NCBI GenBank assembly: GCA_003161835.1
Contig: PMNO01000555.1
Coordinates: 9,738-17,143 of the forward strand
DNA: 7,406 bases
Reading direction: 5' to 3'
From: Myxococcales bacterium
GTDB taxonomy: Bacteria; Myxococcota_A; Polyangia; Fen-1088
The notes beneath the pieces were generated by a model that saw only the letters and a program-made list of their open reading frames with translations, did no database searches and was not told the origin of the DNA. Positions 1-5,476 of this stretch are shown in pieces (positions within the stretch are counted from its first letter, which is position 1; each line of letters starts with the position of its first letter). Position numbers and translations under genes: made by a program.

Positions 1-15
1 ATCGCTGATTTTCAT
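1..15 (-). CDS. flgM: Probable anti-sigma-28 factor FlgM, first five codons only
   Basis: An ATG at 15-13 on the minus strand opens a frame reading M-K-I-S-D and runs off the left edge. It overlaps the TGA of flgJ as ATGA. A Shine-Dalgarno GGAGAG (26-21) lies 5 bases upstream, so this is very likely a true start. The MKIS-type opening is common in FlgM proteins, and flgM commonly follows flgJ in deltaproteobacterial flagellar operons; those two points are family knowledge. FlgM binds and inhibits sigma-28 (FliA) in the cytoplasm and is exported once the hook-basal body is complete, releasing late flagellar transcription. Five residues cannot prove identity: the existence of a gene here is well supported, its name is an inference from context. 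Confidence 0.55.
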
Positions 16-623
16 GGTTTCTCTCCAATGCCGACACCAAACTGGCTGTCTGCATGGGGGGCTTCGGCACGTTCCCGATATCTATTAAGGGCACGCGTGA
101 CCGAAAGAGGGACCAGTCCCGATGCCGAAGCTGCCGGGTGATCGCTCCGCCGACCCGCGACGGGAAGGTGGGGGCTGGTCGCCGATCCGCCGCGGCCCTC
201 CCACTGGAACTCGTCGATGCTGGGGGCGTTCGGATCCTCGGGGAGCGGGGCTTCGCTGTTGGGATCATCCAGGTCGTCGACGCCCTGCACCGACTGCGAG
301 GTGGATGACGGCGCGAACGACCCCGACGGGGCCGCCGCCGGTCCGGTGGATGTCCCATGGAAGGGGTGCAGAAGACCGGTGGGCGCCGGAGCGGGGGATG
401 CGGAGGCAGAGCCACCCAACTGATGCTCCAGCATCCGTGCGATGCCCAGCCCGCCCGCCTTGGCGACGGCATCGGCCAGAGTCTCCACGAACATATCCGT
501 GCGCAGTTGCGCCCCCGGCGTGCTGCCGGCCTTGAACGCCCCGCTCGACTGCAACATCTGCCGCAGCATGATGGCTTCCAGTTGCTGGAACGCCTCGGCG
601 GGGTTGCGCACGGGTCCAGGCAT
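12..623 (-). CDS. flgJ: Flagellar rod-binding protein FlgJ, N-terminal domain type without muramidase
   Basis: FlgJ helps the rod assemble through the periplasm and caps the growing rod. Residues about 8-70 match the rod-binding domain, with the helical LEAIMLRQML and MFVETLADAVAKAGGLGIA segments characteristic of the family. The peptidoglycan-hydrolase domain of enterobacterial FlgJ is absent. Instead, about 130 residues rich in Pro, Ala, Ser, Gly and Asp follow (from about residue 71 to the end at 203) and look disordered. The start was taken as ATG at 623, because GAGGTG (634-629) lies 5 bases upstream of it; the GTG three bases earlier (626) would leave only 2 bases. The start overlaps the flgI stop by one base, and the stop overlaps the next start as ATGA. 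The tail also houses the candidate flgM promoter. Identification of the domain is solid; the role of the tail is unknown. Confidence 0.85.
   Translation of the reverse strand: MPGPVRNPAEAFQQLEAIMLRQMLQSSGAFKAGSTPGAQLRTDMFVETLADAVAKAGGLGIARMLEHQLGGSASASPAPAPTGLLHPFHGTSTGPAAAPSGSFAPSSTSQSVQGVDDLDDPNSEAPLPEDPNAPSIDEFQWEGRGGSATSPHLPVAGRRSDHPAASASGLVPLSVTRALNRYRERAEAPHADSQFGVGIGEKP
21..26 (-). promoter_or_regulatory. Ribosome binding site of the gene after flgJ (probable flgM)
   Basis: GGAGAG on the minus strand (26 to 21), 5 bases before the ATG at 15-13. It lies inside the last codons of flgJ, so this gene can initiate on its own as well as by coupling to flgJ termination. It is the main evidence that a gene starts at the window edge. 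Confidence 0.7.
61..87 (-). promoter_or_regulatory. Candidate sigma-28 (FliA) promoter for flgM, inside the flgJ 3' end
   Basis: On the minus strand TAATAGAT (87-80), an 11-base spacer and GCCGAAGC (68-61) resemble the flagellar sigma-28 consensus TAAAGTTT-N11-GCCGATAA: the initial TAA, the GCCGA core and the exact spacer agree, the rest is weak. The predicted start of transcription is near 55, about 40 bases before the flgM ATG and upstream of its ribosome site. The -35 part falls in an AT-rich patch (codons CTT, AAT, AGA, TAT of flgJ) that stands out in this GC-rich sequence, as if the DNA rather than the protein were constrained. Separate sigma-28 transcription of flgM is known in other bacteria. 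The match is partial. Confidence 0.4.
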
Positions 624-1807
624 CACAACACCTCGAGATCCGCGTCCAGGGCGCCGGCGGCCTTCATGGCTTGCAATATTGCAATCAGGTCGCGGGGAGA
701 CGCGCCCAGAAGATTCAGGGCCTTGGTCAGGTCCTCGACCGTGGAGGTCGCGGGCAACGCCACGACGGGCTTCTCCTTCTCCTTGGCGTCGATCTGCGCT
801 TGCTTGCCCTGCACGGTTTTACCCTGCGAGAACGCGTTGGGCTGAACCACCACCGGCAGGGCCTGAATCGAGATGGACATCCCACCGTGCGCGACCGACA
901 CCGGGTGGATGCGCACCCGCTCACCGGCCACGACCGTGCCGGTGCGTTCACTGATGACGACGCGTGCCCGCTCGTCCGCCTCGACCTCCAGGGTTTCCAG
1001 CTTCGTGATCAGGCTGACGGACTTGCCCTTGTACGCGGCGGGAACCTTGATCTCGATGGCGGCCGGATCGATGGCCTTCGCGGCCTCCTCGCCCAAAGCT
1101 TTGTTTATCGCCTCGGCCAGGTTATTGGCCGTGGTGAAATCGGGACGTTTCAATCCCAACGTCAGGGCATCTTTTTCGAGATTCGGGGTGACCGCTCGTT
1201 CGACGGTGGCGCCAGCGGGCACCCGGCCCGAGGTGGGCTGATTCTTCTGAAACGAGGAGCCATAGGCCGCCACGTCGAACCCGCCGGCCTGCACAGAGCC
1301 CTGAGCCAGACCGTAGACCTGACCGTCGGCGCCCGTGAGGGGAGTGACCAGCAGGACGCCTCCCGCCAGCGACCGCGCGTTCCCCATCGAGCTGACGCTG
1401 ACGTCCAGGCGCGTTCCCGGACGAGAGAACGACGGCAACTTGGCCGTGACCATGACCGCGGCCACGTTGCGGACCCGGACATCGTGCGGATCGATGCGAA
1501 TGCCCAGGCGGCCGAGCATGCCGCTGATGGACTGCGACGTGAAGAACACGTACTCGGTGTCACCCGTGCCCGCGAGACCGACGACCAGCCCGTATCCATA
1601 GAGCGCGTTCTCACGCATCCCCTGGACGTCCACGAGCTCCTTGAGTCGTACCGGCGAGGCCGTCGCGAGACGCGTGCCCCGGGGGCCCGGAGCGCCCACC
1701 GCCACCCACGTACAGAGCAGGGCCACGACGAGGCGGCGGAGTGTCGAGGAACCGCGAGCGGAGCTCGGCCAAGGCTTTTTCATATGTTTTTTCACGGGGG
1801 CTACCAT
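623..1807 (-). CDS. flgI: Flagellar P-ring protein FlgI
   Basis: FlgI forms the P ring in the peptidoglycan layer, the bushing around the distal rod. From the chosen start the protein has 394 residues, slightly above the usual 365-370 because of a long N-terminus. A Lys/Arg-rich start and the hydrophobic core RRLVVALLCTWVAVGA form a Sec signal peptide, probably cut after the LATA near residue 50. The mature part begins with RLKELVDVQGMRENALYGYGL and contains GLAGTGD (about 77-83), RTGTVVAGERVRI (about 268-280) and the C-terminal DLIAILQAMKAAGALDADLEV, all standard for FlgI. Starts in frame are GTG 1819, ATG 1807, GTG 1795 and ATG 1783. I chose 1807 because GGGTGG lies 8 bases upstream; 1783 (MKKPW) gives the most classical signal peptide but has no ribosome site. 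The start overlaps flgH by 7 bases. FlgA encoded two genes earlier is its chaperone. Confidence 0.95.
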   Translation of the reverse strand: MVAPVKKHMKKPWPSSARGSSTLRRLVVALLCTWVAVGAPGPRGTRLATASPVRLKELVDVQGMRENALYGYGLVVGLAGTGDTEYVFFTSQSISGMLGRLGIRIDPHDVRVRNVAAVMVTAKLPSFSRPGTRLDVSVSSMGNARSLAGGVLLVTPLTGADGQVYGLAQGSVQAGGFDVAAYGSSFQKNQPTSGRVPAGATVERAVTPNLEKDALTLGLKRPDFTTANNLAEAINKALGEEAAKAIDPAAIEIKVPAAYKGKSVSLITKLETLEVEADERARVVISERTGTVVAGERVRIHPVSVAHGGMSISIQALPVVVQPNAFSQGKTVQGKQAQIDAKEKEKPVVALPATSTVEDLTKALNLLGASPRDLIAILQAMKAAGALDADLEVL

Positions 1808-2490
1808 GGCCACAGCCACCCGAAGTGGCGGGACAAGAAGCCCTGTTTCTGGTTGTCGGTCAGATCACCCGCGCCGACGAATTCGATCTCGGCGTCGGCC
1901 ACCATCGAGCTCTTGACGCTGTTCTCCTGGTCTATGTCGATGGGTCGCACGACGCCCGAAATGTAGAAGTGCTGCTCCTCGCTGTTGACCAACACCACCC
2001 GATGCCCCTCCACGAACAGGTTGCCGTTGGGCAAGACCTTGCGGACCAGGGCCGGAACCGTGGCGGTCAGATACTCGCTGCGGTCGGACTTGCCCTCGCC
2101 CTTGAAGCCGCTCTTGGCGCTGCCGCCCATGCTGGGATCGAGGCCGGCCGCCTGCAATTTCCCCAGCACGCCCAGGAAGGCATCGATCTTCGCCGCCGCC
2201 GACGATTCGCGGGCGAGGTTGGTGTTCGCCGAGCGATTCGCCGAGGCGATCTCCTCGACCTTGATGACGACCAGATCATTGGCGTGCAGGGCCCGCGCGT
2301 CGGTGAACAGCATCGAAGCGGGGCGCCCATCCTGCCAGAGGCTGCCCTCGGATAGCGCGCCGTTCTTCTTGTCGGACTGCGCATCCGCGGTGTACTCGCG
2401 CTTCTTCTGCTTGTAGGCGCCGGTGTGGGCGGGGGCGCACCCCCCCGCAACGGCGGCGAGCATCACTCCGACAATCGCCTTGCCGGTCAT
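1801..2490 (-). CDS. flgH: Flagellar L-ring lipoprotein FlgH
   Basis: FlgH forms the L ring in the outer membrane. The 229-residue protein has a lipoprotein signal peptide: hydrophobic VGVMLAAVAGG followed by Cys18 (A-G-G-C, a slightly atypical lipobox with Ala at -3). Family signatures include GSLW (49-52), DARALHANDLVVIKVEE (64-80), LFVEGHRVVLVNSEEQ (148-163), the ISGVVRPIDI stretch, VADAEIE and the C-terminal GWLWPW. Length is normal for the family. The ATG start at 2490 overlaps the flgA stop as ATGA; the ribosome site is weak, so translation is probably coupled to flgA. A run of seven G on the minus strand (2446-2440) covers codons 15-17, right at the lipobox. Confidence 0.96.
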   Translation of the reverse strand: MTGKAIVGVMLAAVAGGCAPAHTGAYKQKKREYTADAQSDKKNGALSEGSLWQDGRPASMLFTDARALHANDLVVIKVEEIASANRSANTNLARESSAAAKIDAFLGVLGKLQAAGLDPSMGGSAKSGFKGEGKSDRSEYLTATVPALVRKVLPNGNLFVEGHRVVLVNSEEQHFYISGVVRPIDIDQENSVKSSMVADAEIEFVGAGDLTDNQKQGFLSRHFGWLWPW

Positions 2491-3203
2491 GGCAGCCGCA
2501 CCGTCAATCGCCCGTCGGCGAAGGTGCCCTCCACGTGTTTCCCGGAGGGCAGGACCGCGCAGGAGCTGTCACGGCCACAGGCCACGGCGCGGCCGATCTG
2601 CTCGACCGCCAAGGCTCCCGAGACAATGAGGATCTTGATGGGTTGACCCGCCCGTGGTCCCGGGGCGCTCACGGCTCCAGCTTCGATCATTTGACCCGAA
2701 CCGATCGTGCGGTCCGCGATTGAGAGCTCGCTCAGCACCGCCGGCACGTGCCCCGCTTTGATCTCGCGTTCCTCGGAGTGGATGGCGGAACCCACGGGTT
2801 CCCCCGCCCGAATCGCCCGCGCCGCAATCGGCACGGGCGCGAAAACGCGCACCCGCGCCCAGGCCCAAGCCTCACACCCGCTCCCGGTGCGGCGCGTGCC
2901 CGTCACCTTCACGGCCACGCGGCCCGAGCCGTCGATCGGACGCGCCACCTCGATGTGTACGCCGTGCCCAGCCGTGACGCAGTCTCCGACCGGCTGATCC
3001 CAGGCGACCACCTCGACGCGCGCGCCAGGAACCGTGACCGCGGCCGTCAGGGCCGCCTGCAACGCAGGTGACCCCGGCTGCTCGTCGGCCCGCGCGGCTA
3101 CCGGGATGAGCAGCGCCAAGGCCCCAAAGCAAAACACCACCGGCGCGACAGCGAACGACGGACGCATCGCCGAGCACGACATCTTGGGCACATGCATGAA
3201 CAT
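2487..3203 (-). CDS. flgA: P-ring assembly chaperone FlgA
   Basis: FlgA is the periplasmic chaperone that FlgI needs to form the P ring. The 238-residue product has a signal peptide with a hydrophobic core (about 17-36) and a likely cleavage at ARA|DE after residue 39. A SAF-type domain (about 122-180; PIAARAIRAGEPV and RTIGSGQMIEAG) and the C-terminal module (about 187-238; GQPIKILIVSGALAV and SGKHVEGTF) are typical of FlgA. The mature protein has four Cys (75, 110, 209, 215), an even number that could pair in the periplasm. The ATG at 3203 was chosen, overlapping the flgG stop by one base. GTG at 3206 is an alternative, and ATG at 3167 (MRPSF) would give a shorter, neater signal peptide; none has a strong ribosome site. 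Overall identity is firm, the exact start is not. Confidence 0.92.
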   Translation of the reverse strand: MFMHVPKMSCSAMRPSFAVAPVVFCFGALALLIPVAARADEQPGSPALQAALTAAVTVPGARVEVVAWDQPVGDCVTAGHGVHIEVARPIDGSGRVAVKVTGTRRTGSGCEAWAWARVRVFAPVPIAARAIRAGEPVGSAIHSEEREIKAGHVPAVLSELSIADRTIGSGQMIEAGAVSAPGPRAGQPIKILIVSGALAVEQIGRAVACGRDSSCAVLPSGKHVEGTFADGRLTVRLP

Positions 3204-3988
3204 CACCGCAGCTGCGTCAGTCGTTGCAACATCTGGTCGGCGGTCTGGATGACCTTCGAATTCATCTCGTAGGAGCGCTGGGTGGAGATCATGTCGATCA
3301 TCTCTTCCACCGCCTTGACGTTCGCGCTTTCGAGAAATCCCTGGCTGACGGCCCCGGCCCCTTGTTCGCCGGGACGCACCTGGATCTCTTGCCCGCTGGC
3401 GCCGGTCGGCTGAAACAGATTGTGGCCAATGGCCTCGAGCGCGCCTGGGTTGGTGAACAGCGTGAGCTGCAATCGACCCAATTCCGTGGGCTCCGTCTTG
3501 GTGGGCAGCGTCGCCAGGACGGTGCCGTCGGGACGAATCGTCAGCCCCGTGGTTTCGGGAGGCACCGTGATGCCCGGCTCGACGATATCGCCATTCTGCG
3601 TGACCAGGCGGCCGGTCTCGTCGACGCGCAAGTTGCCGGCCCGCGTGAACGCGACCTCGCCGTTCGCCTTTTGCACCCGAAAGAACCCCGCGCCCTCGAT
3701 GGCGAGGTCGAGGGGGTTCTGGGTGTTCTGCATGTCGCCCTGCCCCATCGATCGGGTCGTGCTGCCCGTCTTCACGCCGAGTCCCACCTGCAACGGAGCC
3801 GGCTGACCGCCGCCCTGCGGACCCGCCGGCGTCGCCTGCACGACGGTCTCGGACAGGAGGTCCTGGAATTCAGCACGCACTCTCTTGAAGCCGGTGGTGC
3901 TGGCGTTCGCGAGATTGTTCGCGATGACGTCCATCTTGAGCTGTTGGGCCTCCATTCCGGTGGCCGCGGTATAAAGCGAACGCAACAT
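3203..3988 (-). CDS. flgG: Flagellar distal rod protein FlgG
   Basis: FlgG builds the distal rod, which passes through the P and L rings. The 261-residue length is the family norm. The N-terminal rod/hook motif ANNLANASTTGFK (23-35), the RSMGQGDMQNTQNPLDLAIEG region (80-99), the TRAGNLRVDETGRLVTQNG stretch (115-133) and the C-terminal SANVKAVEEMIDMI (221-234) with QRSYEMNSKVIQ are all canonical; the terminal helices form the D0 coiled coil. It has no signal peptide, as expected for a substrate of the flagellar export system. The ATG at 3988 follows a perfect AAGGAG with 6-base spacing. It lies 17 bases after flgF and is the only gene of the run that does not overlap its predecessor; its stop overlaps flgA. 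Confidence 0.98.
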   Translation of the reverse strand: MLRSLYTAATGMEAQQLKMDVIANNLANASTTGFKRVRAEFQDLLSETVVQATPAGPQGGGQPAPLQVGLGVKTGSTTRSMGQGDMQNTQNPLDLAIEGAGFFRVQKANGEVAFTRAGNLRVDETGRLVTQNGDIVEPGITVPPETTGLTIRPDGTVLATLPTKTEPTELGRLQLTLFTNPGALEAIGHNLFQPTGASGQEIQVRPGEQGAGAVSQGFLESANVKAVEEMIDMISTQRSYEMNSKVIQTADQMLQRLTQLR

Positions 3989-3994
3989 GTGTGT

Positions 3995-4000
3995 CTCCTT
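3995..4000 (-). promoter_or_regulatory. Strong ribosome binding site of flgG
   Basis: AAGGAG on the minus strand (4000 to 3995), 6 bases before the flgG ATG, in the 17-base gap after flgF. It is the strongest such site inside the operon; the genes after flgG have weak sites and overlapping starts. This fits a need for many copies of FlgG. Confidence 0.8.
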
Positions 4001-4005
4001 CTTCG

Positions 4006-4719
4006 TTAACGGGACTTGCCGACTTCAAGCGCGCGATCGTCCAGGCGCCGATATGTCTGAATGGCCTGCATCGCGGTCTCGAACTGGCGCTGGGCGCCAA
4101 TCATTTGAACGGTGGCCTCGAGCGGCGTCGAGTTGCCCATCTCCAACTGACCGACGCTGACACCCAGCTCCGGTGCGGGAGTCACCACGCCCCCTGGACC
4201 CGCCGCATACAACGATGGGCCCACGTGCGCGACGTTCCCTTGCAGATTGAACAGGGCGAGGCGATCGATCTCGACATCGCCGACCATGACGCTCCCCCGC
4301 TCCGTGATGACGGGGCGCGATTCGGGTGGGACGGCGATGGGATTTCCCGAGGCGCCGATCACGAGGCGGCCCCCCGATGTCACGAAACCCTCGGGGGTCA
4401 GCGTCAATCGACCATTCCGCGTGTAGGCGGGTCCGGTGGACGTGCGCACTGTCAGAAAGGCGTCGTCGGCGGGAATGACATCCAAGGGATTCTCCGTCCG
4501 CACCACGGCTCCGCGCGCCATGTTGGCGCCGGTCCCGACCACGGCCGTCGCGACCTTGTCCGAGGTCGCTCCCGCGCCCCGCGGTAGGAACGACTGAAAC
4601 GCGGGGTGGGACGCCTTGAAGCCGGGCGTCTCGATGTTCGCGAGATTGTCCGCGATGGAATCCAGTTGTTCGGCGCGTGCCGCCGCCGCCGCCATGCCTA
4701 CATATATGCCGTCAGCCAT
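4006..4719 (-). CDS. flgF: Flagellar proximal rod protein FlgF
   Basis: FlgF is a proximal-rod component exported through the flagellar secretion system. The 237-residue protein (E. coli FlgF is about 250) has the N-terminal motif ADNLANIETPGFKASHPAF (23-41), the RTENPLDVI segment (74-82; FlgG has the equivalent TQNPLDLAI), TRNGRLTLTPEGFV (100-113), and a C-terminal helix with LEATVQMIGAQRQFETAMQAIQ (210-231). It is FlgF rather than a second FlgG because it lacks FlgG's characteristic loop region and precedes a true flgG. The ATG at 4719 follows the purine stretch AAGGAAGAGG (4733-4724), giving a strong ribosome site. It is the first gene of the operon, about 20 bases below the predicted sigma-54 transcription start. 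Confidence 0.95.
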   Translation of the reverse strand: MADGIYVGMAAAAARAEQLDSIADNLANIETPGFKASHPAFQSFLPRGAGATSDKVATAVVGTGANMARGAVVRTENPLDVIPADDAFLTVRTSTGPAYTRNGRLTLTPEGFVTSGGRLVIGASGNPIAVPPESRPVITERGSVMVGDVEIDRLALFNLQGNVAHVGPSLYAAGPGGVVTPAPELGVSVGQLEMGNSTPLEATVQMIGAQRQFETAMQAIQTYRRLDDRALEVGKSR

Positions 4720-4748
4720 TTGACCTCTTCCTTCCGATACCCGGTGTA

Positions 4749-4766
4749 GAGCAAGGCCAAGGCCAA
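4749..4766 (-). promoter_or_regulatory. Sigma-54 (RpoN) -24/-12 promoter of the flgF operon
   Basis: The minus strand reads TTGGCCTTGGCCTTGCTC from 4766 to 4749. The invariant GG (4764-4763) and GC (4752-4751) are exactly 10 bases apart, and the flanking TTGGC and TTGCT match the sigma-54 consensus TTGGCAC-N5-TTGC. Transcription would start near 4739, leaving a leader of about 20 bases that contains the flgF ribosome site: a functional arrangement in every respect. Sigma-54 control of rod, ring and hook genes is known in several proteobacterial groups. It implies an NtrC-type activator encoded elsewhere. Confidence 0.78.
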
Positions 4767-4835
4767 CTTTCCCCGTCGCGTTTGTGACAGCCGAGCATCC
4801 TGGCCAAAGGGGATGAACAAAGGGAGCGACACCCC

Positions 4836-4851
4836 GCGAGCCACTCGCTCG
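4836..4851. promoter_or_regulatory. Dyad in the flgF/fliJ divergent region, possible activator site
   Basis: On the plus strand GCGAG (4836-4840) and CTCGC (4844-4848) form a perfect inverted repeat around CCA; overlapping it, CGAGC (4837-4841) and GCTCG (4847-4851) form another. The centre is roughly 100 bases upstream of the predicted sigma-54 transcription start, the distance typical for bacterial enhancer-binding proteins. No particular activator motif is recognised and short GC dyads arise easily in GC-rich DNA, so this is tentative. Confidence 0.25.
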
Positions 4852-4893
4852 TCAGACGCATCTTTTTGCTCAAGGCCGCGCCCGCGCTTGCCG

Positions 4894-4899
4894 AAGGAG
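4894..4899 (+). promoter_or_regulatory. Ribosome binding site deciding the fliJ start
   Basis: Perfect AAGGAG, 5 bases before GTG at 4905. It shows that fliJ begins at this GTG and not at the TTG 39 bases upstream (4866), which would place the site inside the coding region. Confidence 0.8.
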
Positions 4900-4904
4900 T
4901 TCTT

Positions 4905-5330
4905 GTGCGTCCCAAGATCCGCCTCGATCCGGTCGTGAAGCTGGAGGAGCAACGCGAAGAGGCCAGCCTCCGCGCCATGGCCGACGCCAGTCGCAAGCTG
5001 ACCAGCGCCGAGCAGTTCCTGGCCGATACGCGCGCGCGGGCGGACACCGACGATCGCCGGCTCGCGAGCGCATGGAACTGGCAACTGGCCGAGCTGGCCC
5101 ACACCCGGGCCCTGTGCGACGTCCGCTCGGCGGAGCAGGCCCTTCGTGCCGCTGATCAGGAATCCAGCGTCACGCGCTCTCGATATGCGGTGGTCCATTC
5201 AAAGGCCGAGGCCCTGCGCCGGGTCGCCGCCGTTCGCGTCGGGGAAATCGTGCAGGCCCGCGAGAGCGCCGAGCGGCGCGAGTTCGACGACATGGCGATC
5301 CTGCGCCACGCGCGCCGCGACGCCGCCTAG
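4905..5330 (+). CDS. fliJ: FliJ-like flagellar export chaperone/stalk protein
   Basis: FliJ is the small coiled-coil protein of the flagellar type III export ATPase, sitting in the FliI ring and connecting it to FlhA. The 141-residue product (family about 145-150) is almost wholly helical and charged, with the opening RLDPVVKLEEQREEA (6-20) typical of FliJ, an internal Trp pair (57 and 59), and the C-terminal ESAERREFDDMAILRHAR (120-137), which aligns well with the conserved FliJ ending of the form ...K/R-x-x-D-E/D-x-A. The GTG start at 4905 is set by AAGGAG five bases before it. It runs opposite to the flg operon and converges on the HDOD gene, so it is transcribed alone; no fliI or fliH is adjacent. 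FliJ families are poorly conserved, so YscO-like or unrelated coiled-coil proteins remain possible, but the flagellar context supports FliJ. Confidence 0.72.
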   Translation: MRPKIRLDPVVKLEEQREEASLRAMADASRKLTSAEQFLADTRARADTDDRRLASAWNWQLAELAHTRALCDVRSAEQALRAADQESSVTRSRYAVVHSKAEALRRVAAVRVGEIVQARESAERREFDDMAILRHARRDAA

Positions 5331-5396
5331 GTCGCCCGGACCTGGCGCCTAACCCGATCTGAATTGCGACTGCAGTAGCCTTTCCCAGGACCGGAA

Positions 5397-5414
5397 GGTG
5401 CGGCTTGCCGCACC
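5397..5414. terminator. Hairpin after fliJ, possible terminator
   Basis: GGTGCGG (5397-5403), loop CTTG, CCGCACC (5408-5414): a perfect 7-bp GC-rich stem closed by the stable G(CUUG)C tetraloop in the plus-strand RNA. It lies 66 bases after the fliJ stop. No T-run follows, so it may act as a Rho-independent-like block, an RNA 3'-end protector or a Rho pause; its role is inferred. Confidence 0.45.
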
Positions 5415-5437
5415 GGCGCCGTCGGCCTACGGGGGGA

Positions 5438-5471
5438 GCCGCCATGAGGGGGAACACCCCCTCATGGCGGC
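5438..5471. terminator. Perfect 15-bp inverted repeat between convergent genes, bidirectional terminator or REP-like element
   Basis: Arms 5438-5452 and 5457-5471 are perfectly complementary over 15 bp around the 4-base loop AACA; the arms begin GCCGCCATGAG. It is downstream of both convergent genes (14 bases past the HDOD stop on the minus strand, 107 bases past the fliJ stop on the plus strand), as expected of a two-way terminator. No T-tract is present on either side. The unusually perfect stem and the GGAG at its foot also resemble dispersed REP palindromes; one copy cannot decide. Confidence 0.6.
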
Positions 5472-5476
5472 GAAGC

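Noticed and set aside
1776..1795. A-rich runs at the start of flgI as a programmed frameshift signal.
   Set aside because: The A6 and A5 runs do not form a slippery heptamer in the flgI frame; they simply encode the Lys residues of the signal peptide.
671..1966. Long plus-strand open frames opposite flgI and flgH (431 codons), and a similar one at 5590-6780 opposite the HDOD gene.
   Set aside because: They are Arg/Gly/His-rich antisense translations of genes with unmistakable conserved motifs, a normal effect of high GC content.
4854..4870. Possible sigma-54 promoter for fliJ with a good TTTTTGCT -12 half.
   Set aside because: The GG of the -24 half is missing at the required distance (AC at 4856-4857), so there is only half a promoter, although its distance to the fliJ start would suit.
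4871..4900. Sigma-28-like match (TCAA ... GCCGAAGG) directly before fliJ on the plus strand.
   Set aside because: The -10 part overlaps the fliJ ribosome site and the start of transcription would fall at the GTG, leaving the AAGGAG untranscribed; the spacer is also 12 rather than 11.
4866..4904. Longer fliJ form starting at TTG 4866.
   Set aside because: TTG has no ribosome site, while the GTG at 4905 has a perfect AAGGAG at 5 bases; the extra residues do not resemble a FliJ N-terminus.
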